Below are positions 7,143-15,594 of a stretch of DNA of 64,000 nucleotides, piece by piece. The stretch comes from Streptomyces netropsis (GTDB lineage Bacteria; Actinomycetota; Actinomycetes; Streptomycetales; Streptomycetaceae), in the NCBI RefSeq assembly GCF_014203545.1, contig NZ_JACHJG010000002.1, positions 248,001 to 312,000 of the forward strand, in the 5' to 3' direction. Position 1 is the stretch's first letter, and each line of letters opens with the position of its first letter. The position numbers were made by a program, and so were the translations under genes. The notes beneath the pieces were generated by a model that was not told the DNA's origin, searched no databases, and was given only the letters and a program-made list of their open reading frames with translations.

Positions 7143-10100
7143 TCATTTGGGTCCTCTGAAATTAGGACCAATGTCGAGAATGTATGAAGGGTCGAATTTA
7201 ACTTTCGCGGAGTTGCATGAAGTGCAGATCATGATCAGGTTGTTGGTGTCGTTGTAAAAATCATTTCTGTGGGGCTGGTCGGTGTTGTGTCCGGGCGGGT
7301 CGCTGTCCCGCCCATCGTTCCAGTGGCCACCCACCGGTATTTTGTGATCGAGCGCCTGCCGACCGTTGTCGGCACTTTTGCAGGCGAGGTGGGGATGTGT
7401 GTTGATTCCGTTTCCGGGGCAAACGTAGGAGTCGGATTCTTTGAACAGTGGGTCACCTTCCCAGACGCCTCTTTCCTGGTGTTTGCGTCGAGTGAGTGCG
7501 AGGCTCTGTTCGGCACGGTGTTTTTGCGCTTCCGGGCTCCATGACGGATAGAAGGTGGCTCGTATGGCCTTTCCTGATCTATAGTCCGCGTGTAGTTTTC
7601 CGTTCACCACGTACGGCCTTCGATCCTCGCCCTTGAGACTTGTCATGCCGTAGGTGGCGCCGATCACGTTTAGAGCCTTGCTCAATTCGACAAGATGATC
7701 CTCTATCTCCTTCTTCTTTCGTGCATTGAGTGGCCCCTGCTCCTTCGCTTTTATCTCTCGCAACCTGCTCAAGATCTCGCGGAGTATTTTCAAGAGATCT
7801 GCTCTTCGGGTAGCCACCGGATTTTCTTCCTCTTCCTTGATGGCTGCCTTGGTTAAATCTTCGACCCATTCTCGACGCGCGGACGCCATCTCGACAACTA
7901 TCCGACGGCCTTGGCTGTTGGCGAATAGAGTGTGCCCCTCCCCGGCCATCGTGAATGTTTTGGAGAGCGAAAGGCGCCTTTGATCGTCAGGTTTCGCATT
8001 CGCTGATTTGTCATTCGTGCCCGGGTTGTTCCCGGACGCGCCGCGTAGGCGCATTGCCGCCTTCGCCAGGAAGTCCACGATCTTGTCGATCGCGCGATTC
8101 ACCGGCCGCGCCACCGCATGGAAGACCTGCTTCACCTTGTTCGCCAGCCCGCCCACACCCACCAGCGCCGCCAAGAAGCCGATCAGCAGGGGAACGCTCG
8201 CCGCCAGCGCCGTCTCGACCATCTTCGGGACGCCCGCCTTGCCGCCGTTCGCGATGGCGACCACCGCGTCCAGCACCGCGTTGACGAAGTCGACGACCTG
8301 CGCGCCCTGGTTCACGATGAACGTGACGATGTCGATGATTCCCTTGACCGCCCTGACAAAGGCGGAGGCGGGGTTGAGCAGGGACACGATCCAGGTGATG
8401 CCCGCGATCAGGACCGTCGGGATCAGATAGCTCTTGAGCTTCTGGAGGATCGAGCCCTTGAGGTCGCCGGCCTGGGCGGAGATTTCCTTCGACGCTCCCG
8501 CCGGGCCCTCACGCTGCAACGCCCCCGCCACCGGGACCTGTTGTTCGACCGCGCTCATCGCCTGGTCCGGAACGCCCTTGCGGACGACTCTCGCGCGGAT
8601 GTTGTCCCACGTCAGGCCCAGCAGCGAGCCGATGATGCGGATGATGCCCTTGAGGTCGAACTTCGCGGGAAGTTCCAGGCCCGCCTTCACCGCGGTGCCC
8701 AGGAGCCAGGAGACCAGGCCCTTTTCCAGGTGGTCGGCGATGTTGGCGATGAAGAGGTTCAGGCCCGCGCCCACCGCCTGGACCAGGTTGCCCAGGAAGC
8801 CGATCGGATCCTTGATGATCTTCATGATGGCTCCGGCCGCCTTCGCCAGGATGCCCATCAGGAGATTCTTCAGTTCGTTGATCGTCTTGATGACGCCGAC
8901 GATCGCGTCCTTCGCCTTGTCGATCAGACCCTTATTGGCCTCCTGGAGTTTCTTGATCTCCTCGTCGATCTTGTTGAGGGCCTGCGTGTACTTGGTGGCC
9001 AGCTCCTGCACCAGTTGCTGGGACTTCTCATTGACTTCCGACTCGAGGTCGTCGAACTTGCCCGCGAAGTCCGCCGCCGCCTCCTCGCCGAACTGCCGGA
9101 GATCCGCGGGGAGTCTGTCCACCTCGGCCTTCAGCTCGGCGCGGCCCTTCGCGATACGGGCCTTCGCCTTGCCCAGCTCCGCGCCGATCGTGTCGGCGAT
9201 GCCGGAGATCACGCCCTGCATCTGCTGGACGTAGAGCTTGCGGGACTCCTGGTAGAGCTGGTTCGCCGCCTCCGGCAGGCCCTTGAACTTGTCCTTGACC
9301 CACTTGAGCTTTCCCGTGAAGCCCGAATAGCGCTTCTTCTTGTACGCCTTCATCCGGCGTTCCTGGTCGGCCATGAAGGCGTCCCGGGCGGCCTTCTCGC
9401 CTCGCGTGAACTGGTCGTCGACCGTCTTGTCCAGGCCGGACAGGGTGCCTTCGACGTCCTTCTTCGTGTCGTCGAAGACCGTCTGGAGCCTGGCCGTGAC
9501 CTCGGTCCGCTTCTGCTCGTCCTTCGACTTCGTCTCGCCCTTTCCGCCGTCGACCTGTTGTCCCGCCGTGGCGCGGGTGGCGGTGAGGGACGCCATCGCC
9601 TGGGTGCCGGCCGCCGCGGCGTTCGCCTTGGCCGTCGTCAGTTGCCGGTTCTCCGCGGCCCTGCCCTGGGCGGGAGCCTGCGCGGAATGTTCCTCGGCCT
9701 TCTTCTTCTCCGACAGGGCCTGGTCGAACTCCGGTTCGTTGCCCTTGGCGAGCTGGTCCTCGGTGATCTCCGCGTCGGCCAGCGCCTTGTCGTTCTCCTG
9801 CGGCCCCTCGGAGAAGTCCGTCACCGCGTCCGGCTGCTTCGCCGGTATCGCGGCGTCGGCGCTCGGCGGGCCGGGGTTCCCCGGAGGCTTGTCCGGGGTC
9901 ATCGGGGTGACCTGCTTCTCCTTGGCCGCCGAGGTGTCCGGGGCCGCCTTGGTCGTGGTCTCGATGTCCTTGGCCGAGGACTCCTTGCCCTCCCCGACCT
10001 TCCCGTCGACCTGTTCCTTGACCTTGTCGGCCTTCCCGGATTCCGAGAACTTGTCCGCCTCGTCGAGATTCTTCGGCGCCTGCGCCGCGATCGCGTCGTT

Positions 10101-10538
10101 GACCGCCTTGATGAACGCCGCCTTGTCGAACTCACCCGGCTTCGCCGCGTTCATCTTCTCGGCCTGGGCCGCCTTGCCCTGGGCCTGTTTGTCGTCCGGC
10201 GGAGCCACCGCCGCGTCCTGCGCGGCCTTCGACTCACCAGCCGCCGACGGGTGCTGCGCGACCGTCTGCTTCTTCGCCGCGACATCGGCCGTGACCTCAC
10301 GAAAGCCCGGTGCCTGCGCCGGTGGCGGCTTCACGACCTCCGCATAGCGCTGTGCCACCAAACGGGAGACCGCCGCGTTCCCTGCCGCACCCTGAAGCCG
10401 CTGAATGCCGCGTCGGTCCAGTCCCCGGCCCCCGGGCATCGGGGCGGACACGGATCCCGTGGCACGGGTCGTACGCGCTCCCGCCCCGGAGGGCGTGCCG
10501 CGTTCCTTCGTGGCGGCCTTTTCCGGGGCGGCCTTCAC
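7143..10538 (-). CDS. CIS effector: tape-measure-like carrier with C-terminal HNH nuclease
   Basis: The product is 1131 aa. An AGNAAVSRLVAQR motif (~52-64) is of the kind seen at the N-terminus of eCIS cargo proteins, although the DUF4157 peptidase domain itself is absent. Residues ~70-360 are Ala/Lys/Glu-rich and disordered. Residues ~360-600 are helical or coiled-coil, and ~600-830 contain several hydrophobic helices, as in tape-measure proteins. The C-terminus is an HNH-type nuclease: DHKIP (1064-1068), H1072, and a four-Cys zinc site C1040/C1053 and C1105/C1108 (ICTSCNSAK). Codon use changes abruptly to A/T-richer near residue ~835. It is divergent from the sheath operon. From memory, a tape-measure-related CIS effector is described in S. 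coelicolor near the same genes; this protein may be its toxin-tipped relative. Confidence 0.82.
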   Translation of the reverse strand: MKAAPEKAATKERGTPSGAGARTTRATGSVSAPMPGGRGLDRRGIQRLQGAAGNAAVSRLVAQRYAEVVKPPPAQAPGFREVTADVAAKKQTVAQHPSAAGESKAAQDAAVAPPDDKQAQGKAAQAEKMNAAKPGEFDKAAFIKAVNDAIAAQAPKNLDEADKFSESGKADKVKEQVDGKVGEGKESSAKDIETTTKAAPDTSAAKEKQVTPMTPDKPPGNPGPPSADAAIPAKQPDAVTDFSEGPQENDKALADAEITEDQLAKGNEPEFDQALSEKKKAEEHSAQAPAQGRAAENRQLTTAKANAAAAGTQAMASLTATRATAGQQVDGGKGETKSKDEQKRTEVTARLQTVFDDTKKDVEGTLSGLDKTVDDQFTRGEKAARDAFMADQERRMKAYKKKRYSGFTGKLKWVKDKFKGLPEAANQLYQESRKLYVQQMQGVISGIADTIGAELGKAKARIAKGRAELKAEVDRLPADLRQFGEEAAADFAGKFDDLESEVNEKSQQLVQELATKYTQALNKIDEEIKKLQEANKGLIDKAKDAIVGVIKTINELKNLLMGILAKAAGAIMKIIKDPIGFLGNLVQAVGAGLNLFIANIADHLEKGLVSWLLGTAVKAGLELPAKFDLKGIIRIIGSLLGLTWDNIRARVVRKGVPDQAMSAVEQQVPVAGALQREGPAGASKEISAQAGDLKGSILQKLKSYLIPTVLIAGITWIVSLLNPASAFVRAVKGIIDIVTFIVNQGAQVVDFVNAVLDAVVAIANGGKAGVPKMVETALAASVPLLIGFLAALVGVGGLANKVKQVFHAVARPVNRAIDKIVDFLAKAAMRLRGASGNNPGTNDKSANAKPDDQRRLSLSKTFTMAGEGHTLFANSQGRRIVVEMASARREWVEDLTKAAIKEEEENPVATRRADLLKILREILSRLREIKAKEQGPLNARKKKEIEDHLVELSKALNVIGATYGMTSLKGEDRRPYVVNGKLHADYRSGKAIRATFYPSWSPEAQKHRAEQSLALTRRKHQERGVWEGDPLFKESDSYVCPGNGINTHPHLACKSADNGRQALDHKIPVGGHWNDGRDSDPPGHNTDQPHRNDFYNDTNNLIMICTSCNSAKVKFDPSYILDIGPNFRGPK

Positions 10539-10557
10539 GACGTCACCCGCTCGTCCC

Positions 10558-10571
10558 GTACGGTCCCGTAC
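10558..10571. promoter_or_regulatory. GTACGG-TC-CCGTAC inverted repeat in the effector/sheath divergent region
   Basis: Perfect 6-bp arms with a 2-nt spacer lie 20 nt upstream of the effector start, within the ~220-bp region separating it from the divergent sheath operon. CCCGTACG also occurs twice in direct orientation here. It could be an operator or a 5'-UTR structure; no protein is assigned. Confidence 0.35.
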
Positions 10572-10759
10572 GTCCCCGACATGGTGTCGAGCATGCGCGG
10601 ACCGCGGAGCCGGACGGCACGGCTCGGGGGACGAACACGGGGTAGCGCCCGGTGCCCGTTCGGGCAGGCGGCCGTGTACGTCGGGGCGGCCGAAAGCTCG
10701 TTCCGCTGATCCCGCGCGCTGACGAGAATCACCCTCGTTCCCCGGTCAAGGAGAGTGGT

Positions 10760-12304
10760 ATGCCGTCGTACCTGTCCCCGGGCGTCTACGTCGAAGAGGT
10801 GGAGTCCGGGTCGCGGCCGATCGAAGGGGTCGGGACCTCGGTCGCCGCCTTCGTCGGATTCGCACAGAAGGGTCCGTTCAACGAGCCGACGCTGATCACG
10901 AACTGGACCCAGTTCGTCGGCGTCTTCGGCGAGTTCGTCGAAGGGACCTACCTCGCCACCTCCGTCTACGGCTTCTTCGCCAACGGCGGCGGGATCTGCT
11001 ACGTCGTACGCATCGGCGGGCAGCGAGGGGACGGGGACGACGCGGGCGCCGCCCCCGCCGTCGCCGCCGGGCCGCCGGCGTCGCTCGGGCCCTACCTCGT
11101 ACGCGCCCTGCCCGGCGTCACCGGCGAGATCACCGTCGAGGTCGCCGATCCGGAGGGGGACGATCCGCCGCAGGACGTCTTCACGCTCCTGGTGAAGCGG
11201 GACGGTGACGTGGTCGAGACCTATCCCGCCGTCACCACCAAGCGCAGCAAGGACAACGTGGCCGCGCAGGTCGCGTCCCGCTCCCGGTTCATCGCCCTGG
11301 AGGAGCCCGGCAAGGGCGCCGCCCCCGCGCGGCCCGCCGCGCAGTCGGTCTCCCTCGCCGCGCCGCCCGCCGACGGCACCCCGGCCTCCGAAGAGCTGTC
11401 GGCCGAGTCCTACGTCGGTGACCCCGACCTCCGCACCGGTTTCGGCGGCCTGGAAGCCGTCGAAGAGATCACGATGGTGGCGGCACCGGACCTGATGAGC
11501 GCCTACGAGCGCGGCGCGCTCGACCTCGACACGGTCGTCTCCGTCCAGCAGGGCCTCATCACCCACTGCGAGGCGATGGGGGACCGCATCGCCATCCTCG
11601 ACCCGCCGCCCGGACTGAGCCCGCAGCAGATCAAGGCGTGGCGCATCGACCGCACCGGCTTCGACTCGAAGTACGCCACCATGTACTACCCGTGGATCAA
11701 GGTCTTCGACCCGAACGCGGGACGCAACGCCTTCGTACCGCCCAGCGGCCACATCGCGGGCGTGTGGGCGCGCAACGACGCGTCGCGCGGGGTGCACAAG
11801 GCCCCGGCGAACGAGGTCGTGCGGGGAGCCGTCGCCCTCCAGACGCAGATCACCAAGGGCGAGCACGACCTCCTCAACCCCATCGGCCTCAACTGCGTCA
11901 GGGCTTTTCCCGGCCGCGGCATCCGGGTCTGGGGCGCCCGTACCCTCGCCGCCGACCCCGCATGGCGCTACCTCAACGTCCGGCGGCTCTTCAACTACCT
12001 GGAGGAGTCGATTCTCGCGGGGACGCAGTGGGTGGTCTTCGAGCCGAACGACGACGCCCTGTGGGCCCGGGTCCGGCGTACCGTGTCGGCGTTCCTGGTC
12101 AACGAGTGGCGAAAAGGAGCACTGTTCGGACTCACTCCGGACGAGGCGTTCTACGTGAAATGCGACCGCGAGACCAACCCCCCGGAGAGCATCGACGCCG
12201 GGCAGGTCATCTGCGAGGTCGGAGTGGCACCGGTAAAGCCGGCGGAGTTCGTGGTGTTCCGGCTCGCCCAGCTGTCCGGCGGAAGCGGCGCGGTCGACGA
12301 ATGA
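10760..12304 (+). CDS. cis2: CIS contractile sheath protein
   Basis: The product is 514 aa, phage tail-sheath family. The N-terminus (MPSYLSPGVYVEEVESGSR) carries the conserved sheath start motif. The C-terminal half (RGIRVWGARTLAADP, YLNVRRLFNYLEESI, EVGVAPVKPAEFVVFRL) forms the handshake domain that links subunits. The region at ~100-230 (Ala/Pro-rich, variable) is the exposed insertion domain. The ATG at 10760 follows AAGGAGAG; longer frames upstream have no coding character. This sheath gene opens the structural operon, and only one sheath gene is present, whereas PVC/AFP loci have three. Confidence 0.95.
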   Translation: MPSYLSPGVYVEEVESGSRPIEGVGTSVAAFVGFAQKGPFNEPTLITNWTQFVGVFGEFVEGTYLATSVYGFFANGGGICYVVRIGGQRGDGDDAGAAPAVAAGPPASLGPYLVRALPGVTGEITVEVADPEGDDPPQDVFTLLVKRDGDVVETYPAVTTKRSKDNVAAQVASRSRFIALEEPGKGAAPARPAAQSVSLAAPPADGTPASEELSAESYVGDPDLRTGFGGLEAVEEITMVAAPDLMSAYERGALDLDTVVSVQQGLITHCEAMGDRIAILDPPPGLSPQQIKAWRIDRTGFDSKYATMYYPWIKVFDPNAGRNAFVPPSGHIAGVWARNDASRGVHKAPANEVVRGAVALQTQITKGEHDLLNPIGLNCVRAFPGRGIRVWGARTLAADPAWRYLNVRRLFNYLEESILAGTQWVVFEPNDDALWARVRRTVSAFLVNEWRKGALFGLTPDEAFYVKCDRETNPPESIDAGQVICEVGVAPVKPAEFVVFRLAQLSGGSGAVDE

Positions 12305-12347
12305 CCGCGCACTGACTGAACTCTGGGACCGAACCTAGGAGACTGGC

Positions 12348-12791
12348 ATGCCACTCCCCGATCTCGACAGTTCCGTGGGGCATTCCTTCGGGCTGGAATT
12401 CGACAGCGTCCTCATCCGGCAGATCACCGAGGTCACCGGCCTGAAGATGGAACAGGACGTCATCGAGCTGAAGCAGAACACCGCCGACGGCAAGTACGCC
12501 GTCAAGAAGCTGCCCGGACGCCCCAAGGCCGGAGAGGTCACGGTCGCCCGCGGGCTGACCGAGGACAACAGCTTCGAACGCTGGATCAAGGACTCCCGGT
12601 TCGGGAGGATGAACAACGCCCGCCGCAACGGCTCGATCATCGTCTACGACTACGAGGGCATCCCGATCAAGCGGTACAAGCTGATCAACGCCTGGCCCAA
12701 GTCGCTGGAGATCAGCGCGCTCAAGGCCGGCGACACCTCCGTCCTCACGGAGAAACTGGCGATCACGTACGAGAGCATGGAAGTCGATTGA
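12348..12791 (+). CDS. cis1: CIS inner tube protein
   Basis: The product is 147 aa of the gp19/Hcp-like phage tail-tube family, with the typical N-terminus MPLPDLDSSVGHSFGLEFD and the ITEVTGLKMEQDVIELK and ITYESMEVD segments. The subunits stack as hexameric rings inside the sheath and carry cargo. The start at 12348 has AGGAG 6 nt upstream. The stop overlaps the next gene's ATG (TGATG). Confidence 0.95.
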   Translation: MPLPDLDSSVGHSFGLEFDSVLIRQITEVTGLKMEQDVIELKQNTADGKYAVKKLPGRPKAGEVTVARGLTEDNSFERWIKDSRFGRMNNARRNGSIIVYDYEGIPIKRYKLINAWPKSLEISALKAGDTSVLTEKLAITYESMEVD

Positions 12792-13225
12792 TGCGCCGAA
12801 CCATCGCGGCGACCGACCGTCAGGAAGCCGAATCCCCTGCGCAACCGGACCGGCTGCGCACCGAGTTCGCCTTCGAACTGCCACGGGGGTACGTGGACGA
12901 ATCCGGCACCGTCCACCGTTCCGGCGTAATGCGGCTGGCCACGGCCCGGGACGAGCTGATCCCGCTGCGGGACGACCGGGTACGGGAGAACTCCGCCTAC
13001 CTCTCCGTGGTGCTCATCGCACGCGTCATCACCCGCCTCGGCACCATCGAGGACGTCCACCCGGGCGTCGTCGAGGACCTGTTCGCATCCGACCTCGCCT
13101 TCCTGCAGGACTTCTACCGCCGTATCAACGCCGAAGGACACACCCGCGCCGCGGTCACCTGCCCCGCGTGTCGGGAGAACTTCGCGGTGGATCTCGCCGG
13201 CGGTGGTCGCCTGGGGGAATCGTGA
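12791..13225 (+). CDS. Phage tail assembly-like protein of the CIS operon
   Basis: The product is 144 aa. The middle (YVDESGTVHRSGVMRLATARDELIPLRD, shown in part as GVMRLATARDELIPL) resembles tail-assembly chaperone proteins found after tube genes in Mu-like phages and eCIS. A single CPAC pair near the C-terminus may be half of a zinc site. The ATG at 12791 overlaps the tube stop; a TTG one codon earlier is less likely. The end overlaps the next GTG by 4 nt (GTGA). A role as tube-assembly chaperone is inferred from family and order. Confidence 0.75.
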   Translation: MRRTIAATDRQEAESPAQPDRLRTEFAFELPRGYVDESGTVHRSGVMRLATARDELIPLRDDRVRENSAYLSVVLIARVITRLGTIEDVHPGVVEDLFASDLAFLQDFYRRINAEGHTRAAVTCPACRENFAVDLAGGGRLGES

Positions 13226-13371
13226 CGTACGCGGCCGACCGGATCCATGAGGAAGTCGCGTACCTCGCCTACCACTTCCACTGGTCGCTCGATCAGATCA
13301 TCGACCTGGAACACGCCGACCGGCTGAGGTACGTCGATCAGATCGCCCGGCTGAACGGACCGAGGAACTGA
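13222..13371 (+). CDS. DUF6760-type small CIS protein
   Basis: The product is 49 aa: VTYAADRIHEEVAYLAYHF followed by HWSLDQIIDLEHADRLRYV. This is the short acidic helical protein recurrently found between tube and baseplate genes in actinobacterial CIS loci. It probably continues the tail-assembly chaperone function. The GTG start overlaps the previous stop, and its own stop overlaps the following ATG (TGATG), so it is translationally coupled on both sides. Confidence 0.75.
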   Translation: MTYAADRIHEEVAYLAYHFHWSLDQIIDLEHADRLRYVDQIARLNGPRN

Positions 13372-15053
13372 TGGGGTTGCTGTCCTGGCTGAGCGGCCGC
13401 CGCCACGCCGTCCCACCCGCCGACGGCCCCGCCTCGCCTGCCCCTGCCGTGTCCGGGGACGGTTGGCGGGAGTTGCCACCTCTGCAACGGACCCTCGGTG
13501 ACACGGCCCTCGTCACCGACCCCGACGGGTTCCGCGACTCCCTCGGCACCTGGCGGAACGCCTCCTTCACCACCGCTCCGCTCGGCCACGAGGTGAGCCC
13601 ACAGGCGCCGTCCGGAGTCGGCCACGGGCTGGCGACGCGTGCCGCCGGCACACCGGCGTTCCCGTCCGCGCCCGCCCCGACGGTCAGCCGGGAAACGGTG
13701 CCGTCGGTGGCAGCGCACGGTGCACGCGGCGCTTCAGTGCCTTCGGAGTCCCCGGCCCCGCCCGTTCCGCTCCAACGGGTGGCCAACGAAACCTTGGTGT
13801 CGGCTCGGCCATGGGAGACGTTCGTCCATCAGTTGGCACCCCTGCCCTCGGCCACGGGCCCGGCACCCGTCCCGGGGCCCGGGCCTGTCGCGGGCGCCCC
13901 CGCCTCGCCGCCCCCACCGCCCCCTGTCCAGCGCTCCGCGGCACCGCACGGCCTCGGGCTGGGCGCGCCCCTCGCCGCGCTGCCGCCCACGGCGCAGCGC
14001 GCGCCCGTCGCGAGCACCGGAGAGTCCCCGGCCGCCTCTCCCCCGCTTCCCGGCCCGACCGCACCGGAGACCGCCGGCCCCGAAGCCCCGGATGCTCCGG
14101 TGGCACCCGCACCCGTCGTCCCCACGCGCCCGCTGCTCGGCGCGTCCCCGCTCGTGGCCCGTCAGAGCGCCGCCGACCCGGAGCCCACACCGCCGAACGG
14201 CCCCGAGGCGCCCGCGGATCGTCCGCCGGTACCGCTGCAACGAGCCACCGCCGATGGCCGACCGGTCGAGGGAGTCACCGATCCGGGCCCCTGGGCCAGG
14301 TCGCCCGCACCGGTGACACCCACGGTCCCGTTGGTCGCCCAGCGATCCGTGCCCCTCTTCTCCGACTTCTCCGGCTTCTCCGGGCCGTTCCCCACGGGAC
14401 CGGCCGACCCCGCCACCCCCGTACCGGCTGCCCCGGCAGTCGTTCCTGTGCGCCGGTCCGGACCCGCTGTGGCGACGGCACCACCACCCGTCCAGCGCAC
14501 CACCCCGGCGCCGACCCCCGTCGTCCCCTGGACAGCGGCTCCCGTACCGCCGTCCCCCGGCCTCCCCGGGGCCCCGGTGCAGCGGCTGACGGCCGCCCCG
14601 GCGACGCCGTCTTCCCGCGCGGAGGCGGAACAGCCCGCACGGATGCTCGACGCCGGTGCGGTGGCCGTCGCCGCGGGAGTGGCCCAGCGCATGGCCGACG
14701 GGTCGGTGGTCTTCCGCGCAGCGCGGTCGCTGCCTGCCGTGCAGCACGAGGCCACCGCCTCCGGCCCCGCACCGTCCGGAACCCCGCCGCTCGGGCCCGG
14801 GCCCCCGCCCGCACCACCGCCCCCCGAACCCGGCCCCGAACCGTCCCCGCCCGATGGCGGAACCGACGGCCAGGAACCCGCCCCGCCCGCCAGGACCGGC
14901 CTCTCCGACGGCAAAGGCACCCCCCAAGACACCGCACCCGCCGTGACCGACGAGCTGGTCCGCGCCCTGTTCGCCCCGCTCAGCCGCTTGCTCAAGGCCG
15001 AGCTCCGGCTCGAACGCGAACGGGCCGGGTTCCTCATCGACACCCGCCACTGA
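13371..15053 (+). CDS. Large Pro/Ala-rich protein with repeated xQR motifs, CIS operon
   Basis: The product is 560 aa and mostly low-complexity Pro/Ala, so predicted disordered. About nine short LQR/VQR/AQR motifs (PPLQRTLG, PVPLQRVA, PPVQRS, PLQRAT, PVQRT, PVQRLT and others) are spread along the chain, commonly preceded by Pro or Ala and followed by a small residue. The C-terminal ~35 residues (VTDELVRALFAPLSRLLKAEL) form an amphipathic helix. No enzyme domain is visible. The start overlaps the DUF6760 stop. The position, just before the second tube protein, and the similarity of the motif to VAQR and ALQR in the effector suggest a cargo-handling or scaffold role, or a divergent tape measure. 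I do not recognise a named family. Confidence 0.7.
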   Translation: MGLLSWLSGRRHAVPPADGPASPAPAVSGDGWRELPPLQRTLGDTALVTDPDGFRDSLGTWRNASFTTAPLGHEVSPQAPSGVGHGLATRAAGTPAFPSAPAPTVSRETVPSVAAHGARGASVPSESPAPPVPLQRVANETLVSARPWETFVHQLAPLPSATGPAPVPGPGPVAGAPASPPPPPPVQRSAAPHGLGLGAPLAALPPTAQRAPVASTGESPAASPPLPGPTAPETAGPEAPDAPVAPAPVVPTRPLLGASPLVARQSAADPEPTPPNGPEAPADRPPVPLQRATADGRPVEGVTDPGPWARSPAPVTPTVPLVAQRSVPLFSDFSGFSGPFPTGPADPATPVPAAPAVVPVRRSGPAVATAPPPVQRTTPAPTPVVPWTAAPVPPSPGLPGAPVQRLTAAPATPSSRAEAEQPARMLDAGAVAVAAGVAQRMADGSVVFRAARSLPAVQHEATASGPAPSGTPPLGPGPPPAPPPPEPGPEPSPPDGGTDGQEPAPPARTGLSDGKGTPQDTAPAVTDELVRALFAPLSRLLKAELRLERERAGFLIDTRH

Positions 15054-15074
15054 AATCGACACCCGGCACTGGAC

Positions 15075-15130
15075 GAGCACCGAGCACCGAGCACCGAGCG
15101 CCGAGCGCCGAGCGCCGAGCGCCGAGCACC
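15075..15130 (+). repeat. Tandem 7-bp repeat, 8 units, between CIS genes
   Basis: Eight head-to-tail copies of GAGC(A/G)CC: three GAGCACC, four GAGCGCC, one GAGCACC. They fill most of the only sizeable gap in the operon between the Pro-rich gene and the second tube gene, and end 13 nt before the ribosome-binding site. A slippage-prone array here could change spacing, but not reading frame, of the downstream gene. Confidence 0.9.
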
Positions 15131-15157
15131 GAAGGAACACAGCAGAGGGGACAGCGC

Positions 15158-15589
15158 ATGCCCGTAACCGACGACCCGGCGGTCAGTGTCTGCTTCGTCG
15201 TCACCGTCGACGGCATCGAACTCGGATCGTTCAACACCTGTGAGGGCCTCGGCTGCGAAGTGGTGCTGGAGCAGCGGGAGGAGGGCGGCAACAACGGGCA
15301 CCTGTGGCAGCTGCCCACCCGCCTCAAGTACCCCAATGTGAAGCTGTCCCGGCCGCTGACCCGAGAGACCGAGAAGGTGGCCAAGTGGTTCGCCGGCATG
15401 ACCACGGGCTTCAAGCGCCGGACGGCCCACATCGAGGCGCGGACCGGGGACGGTCGCAAGGTCGCCCAATGGGGGCTGCTGGAAGTCGTGCCGGTGCGCT
15501 GGACCGGGCCCTCCTTCAACCCGGAGTCACCCAAGGTCGCCACCGAGACCATCGAGATCGCCCACCACGGCTATGTGATGGAGGGCTGA
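15158..15589 (+). CDS. Second CIS tube protein (Pvc5-like tube initiator)
   Basis: The product is 143 aa of the gp19-like tube family, with FVVTVDGIELGSFNTCEGL and a C-terminal ETIEIAHHGYV. Compared with the first tube protein it has the added loop REEGGNNGHLWQLP, typical of the tube-initiator paralogue joining tube to baseplate hub. The start at 15158 has AGAGGGG upstream. A longer in-frame extension through the preceding gene is only a shadow frame. Confidence 0.9.
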   Translation: MPVTDDPAVSVCFVVTVDGIELGSFNTCEGLGCEVVLEQREEGGNNGHLWQLPTRLKYPNVKLSRPLTRETEKVAKWFAGMTTGFKRRTAHIEARTGDGRKVAQWGLLEVVPVRWTGPSFNPESPKVATETIEIAHHGYVMEG

Positions 15590-15594
15590 GGCCG

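Noticed and set aside
8118-10709. 863-aa open frame on the plus strand opposite the CIS effector
   Set aside because: Low-complexity Leu/Arg/Asp composition with no motifs; the minus-strand frame encodes recognisable effector features.
15075-15130. Tandem array considered as CRISPR
   Set aside because: Seven-bp head-to-tail units with no spacers, and no cas genes nearby.
13811-15589. 592-aa protein ending in the second tube domain
   Set aside because: The extra N-terminal ~449 residues are an out-of-frame reading of the Pro-rich gene; a good ribosome-binding site precedes the ATG at 15158.
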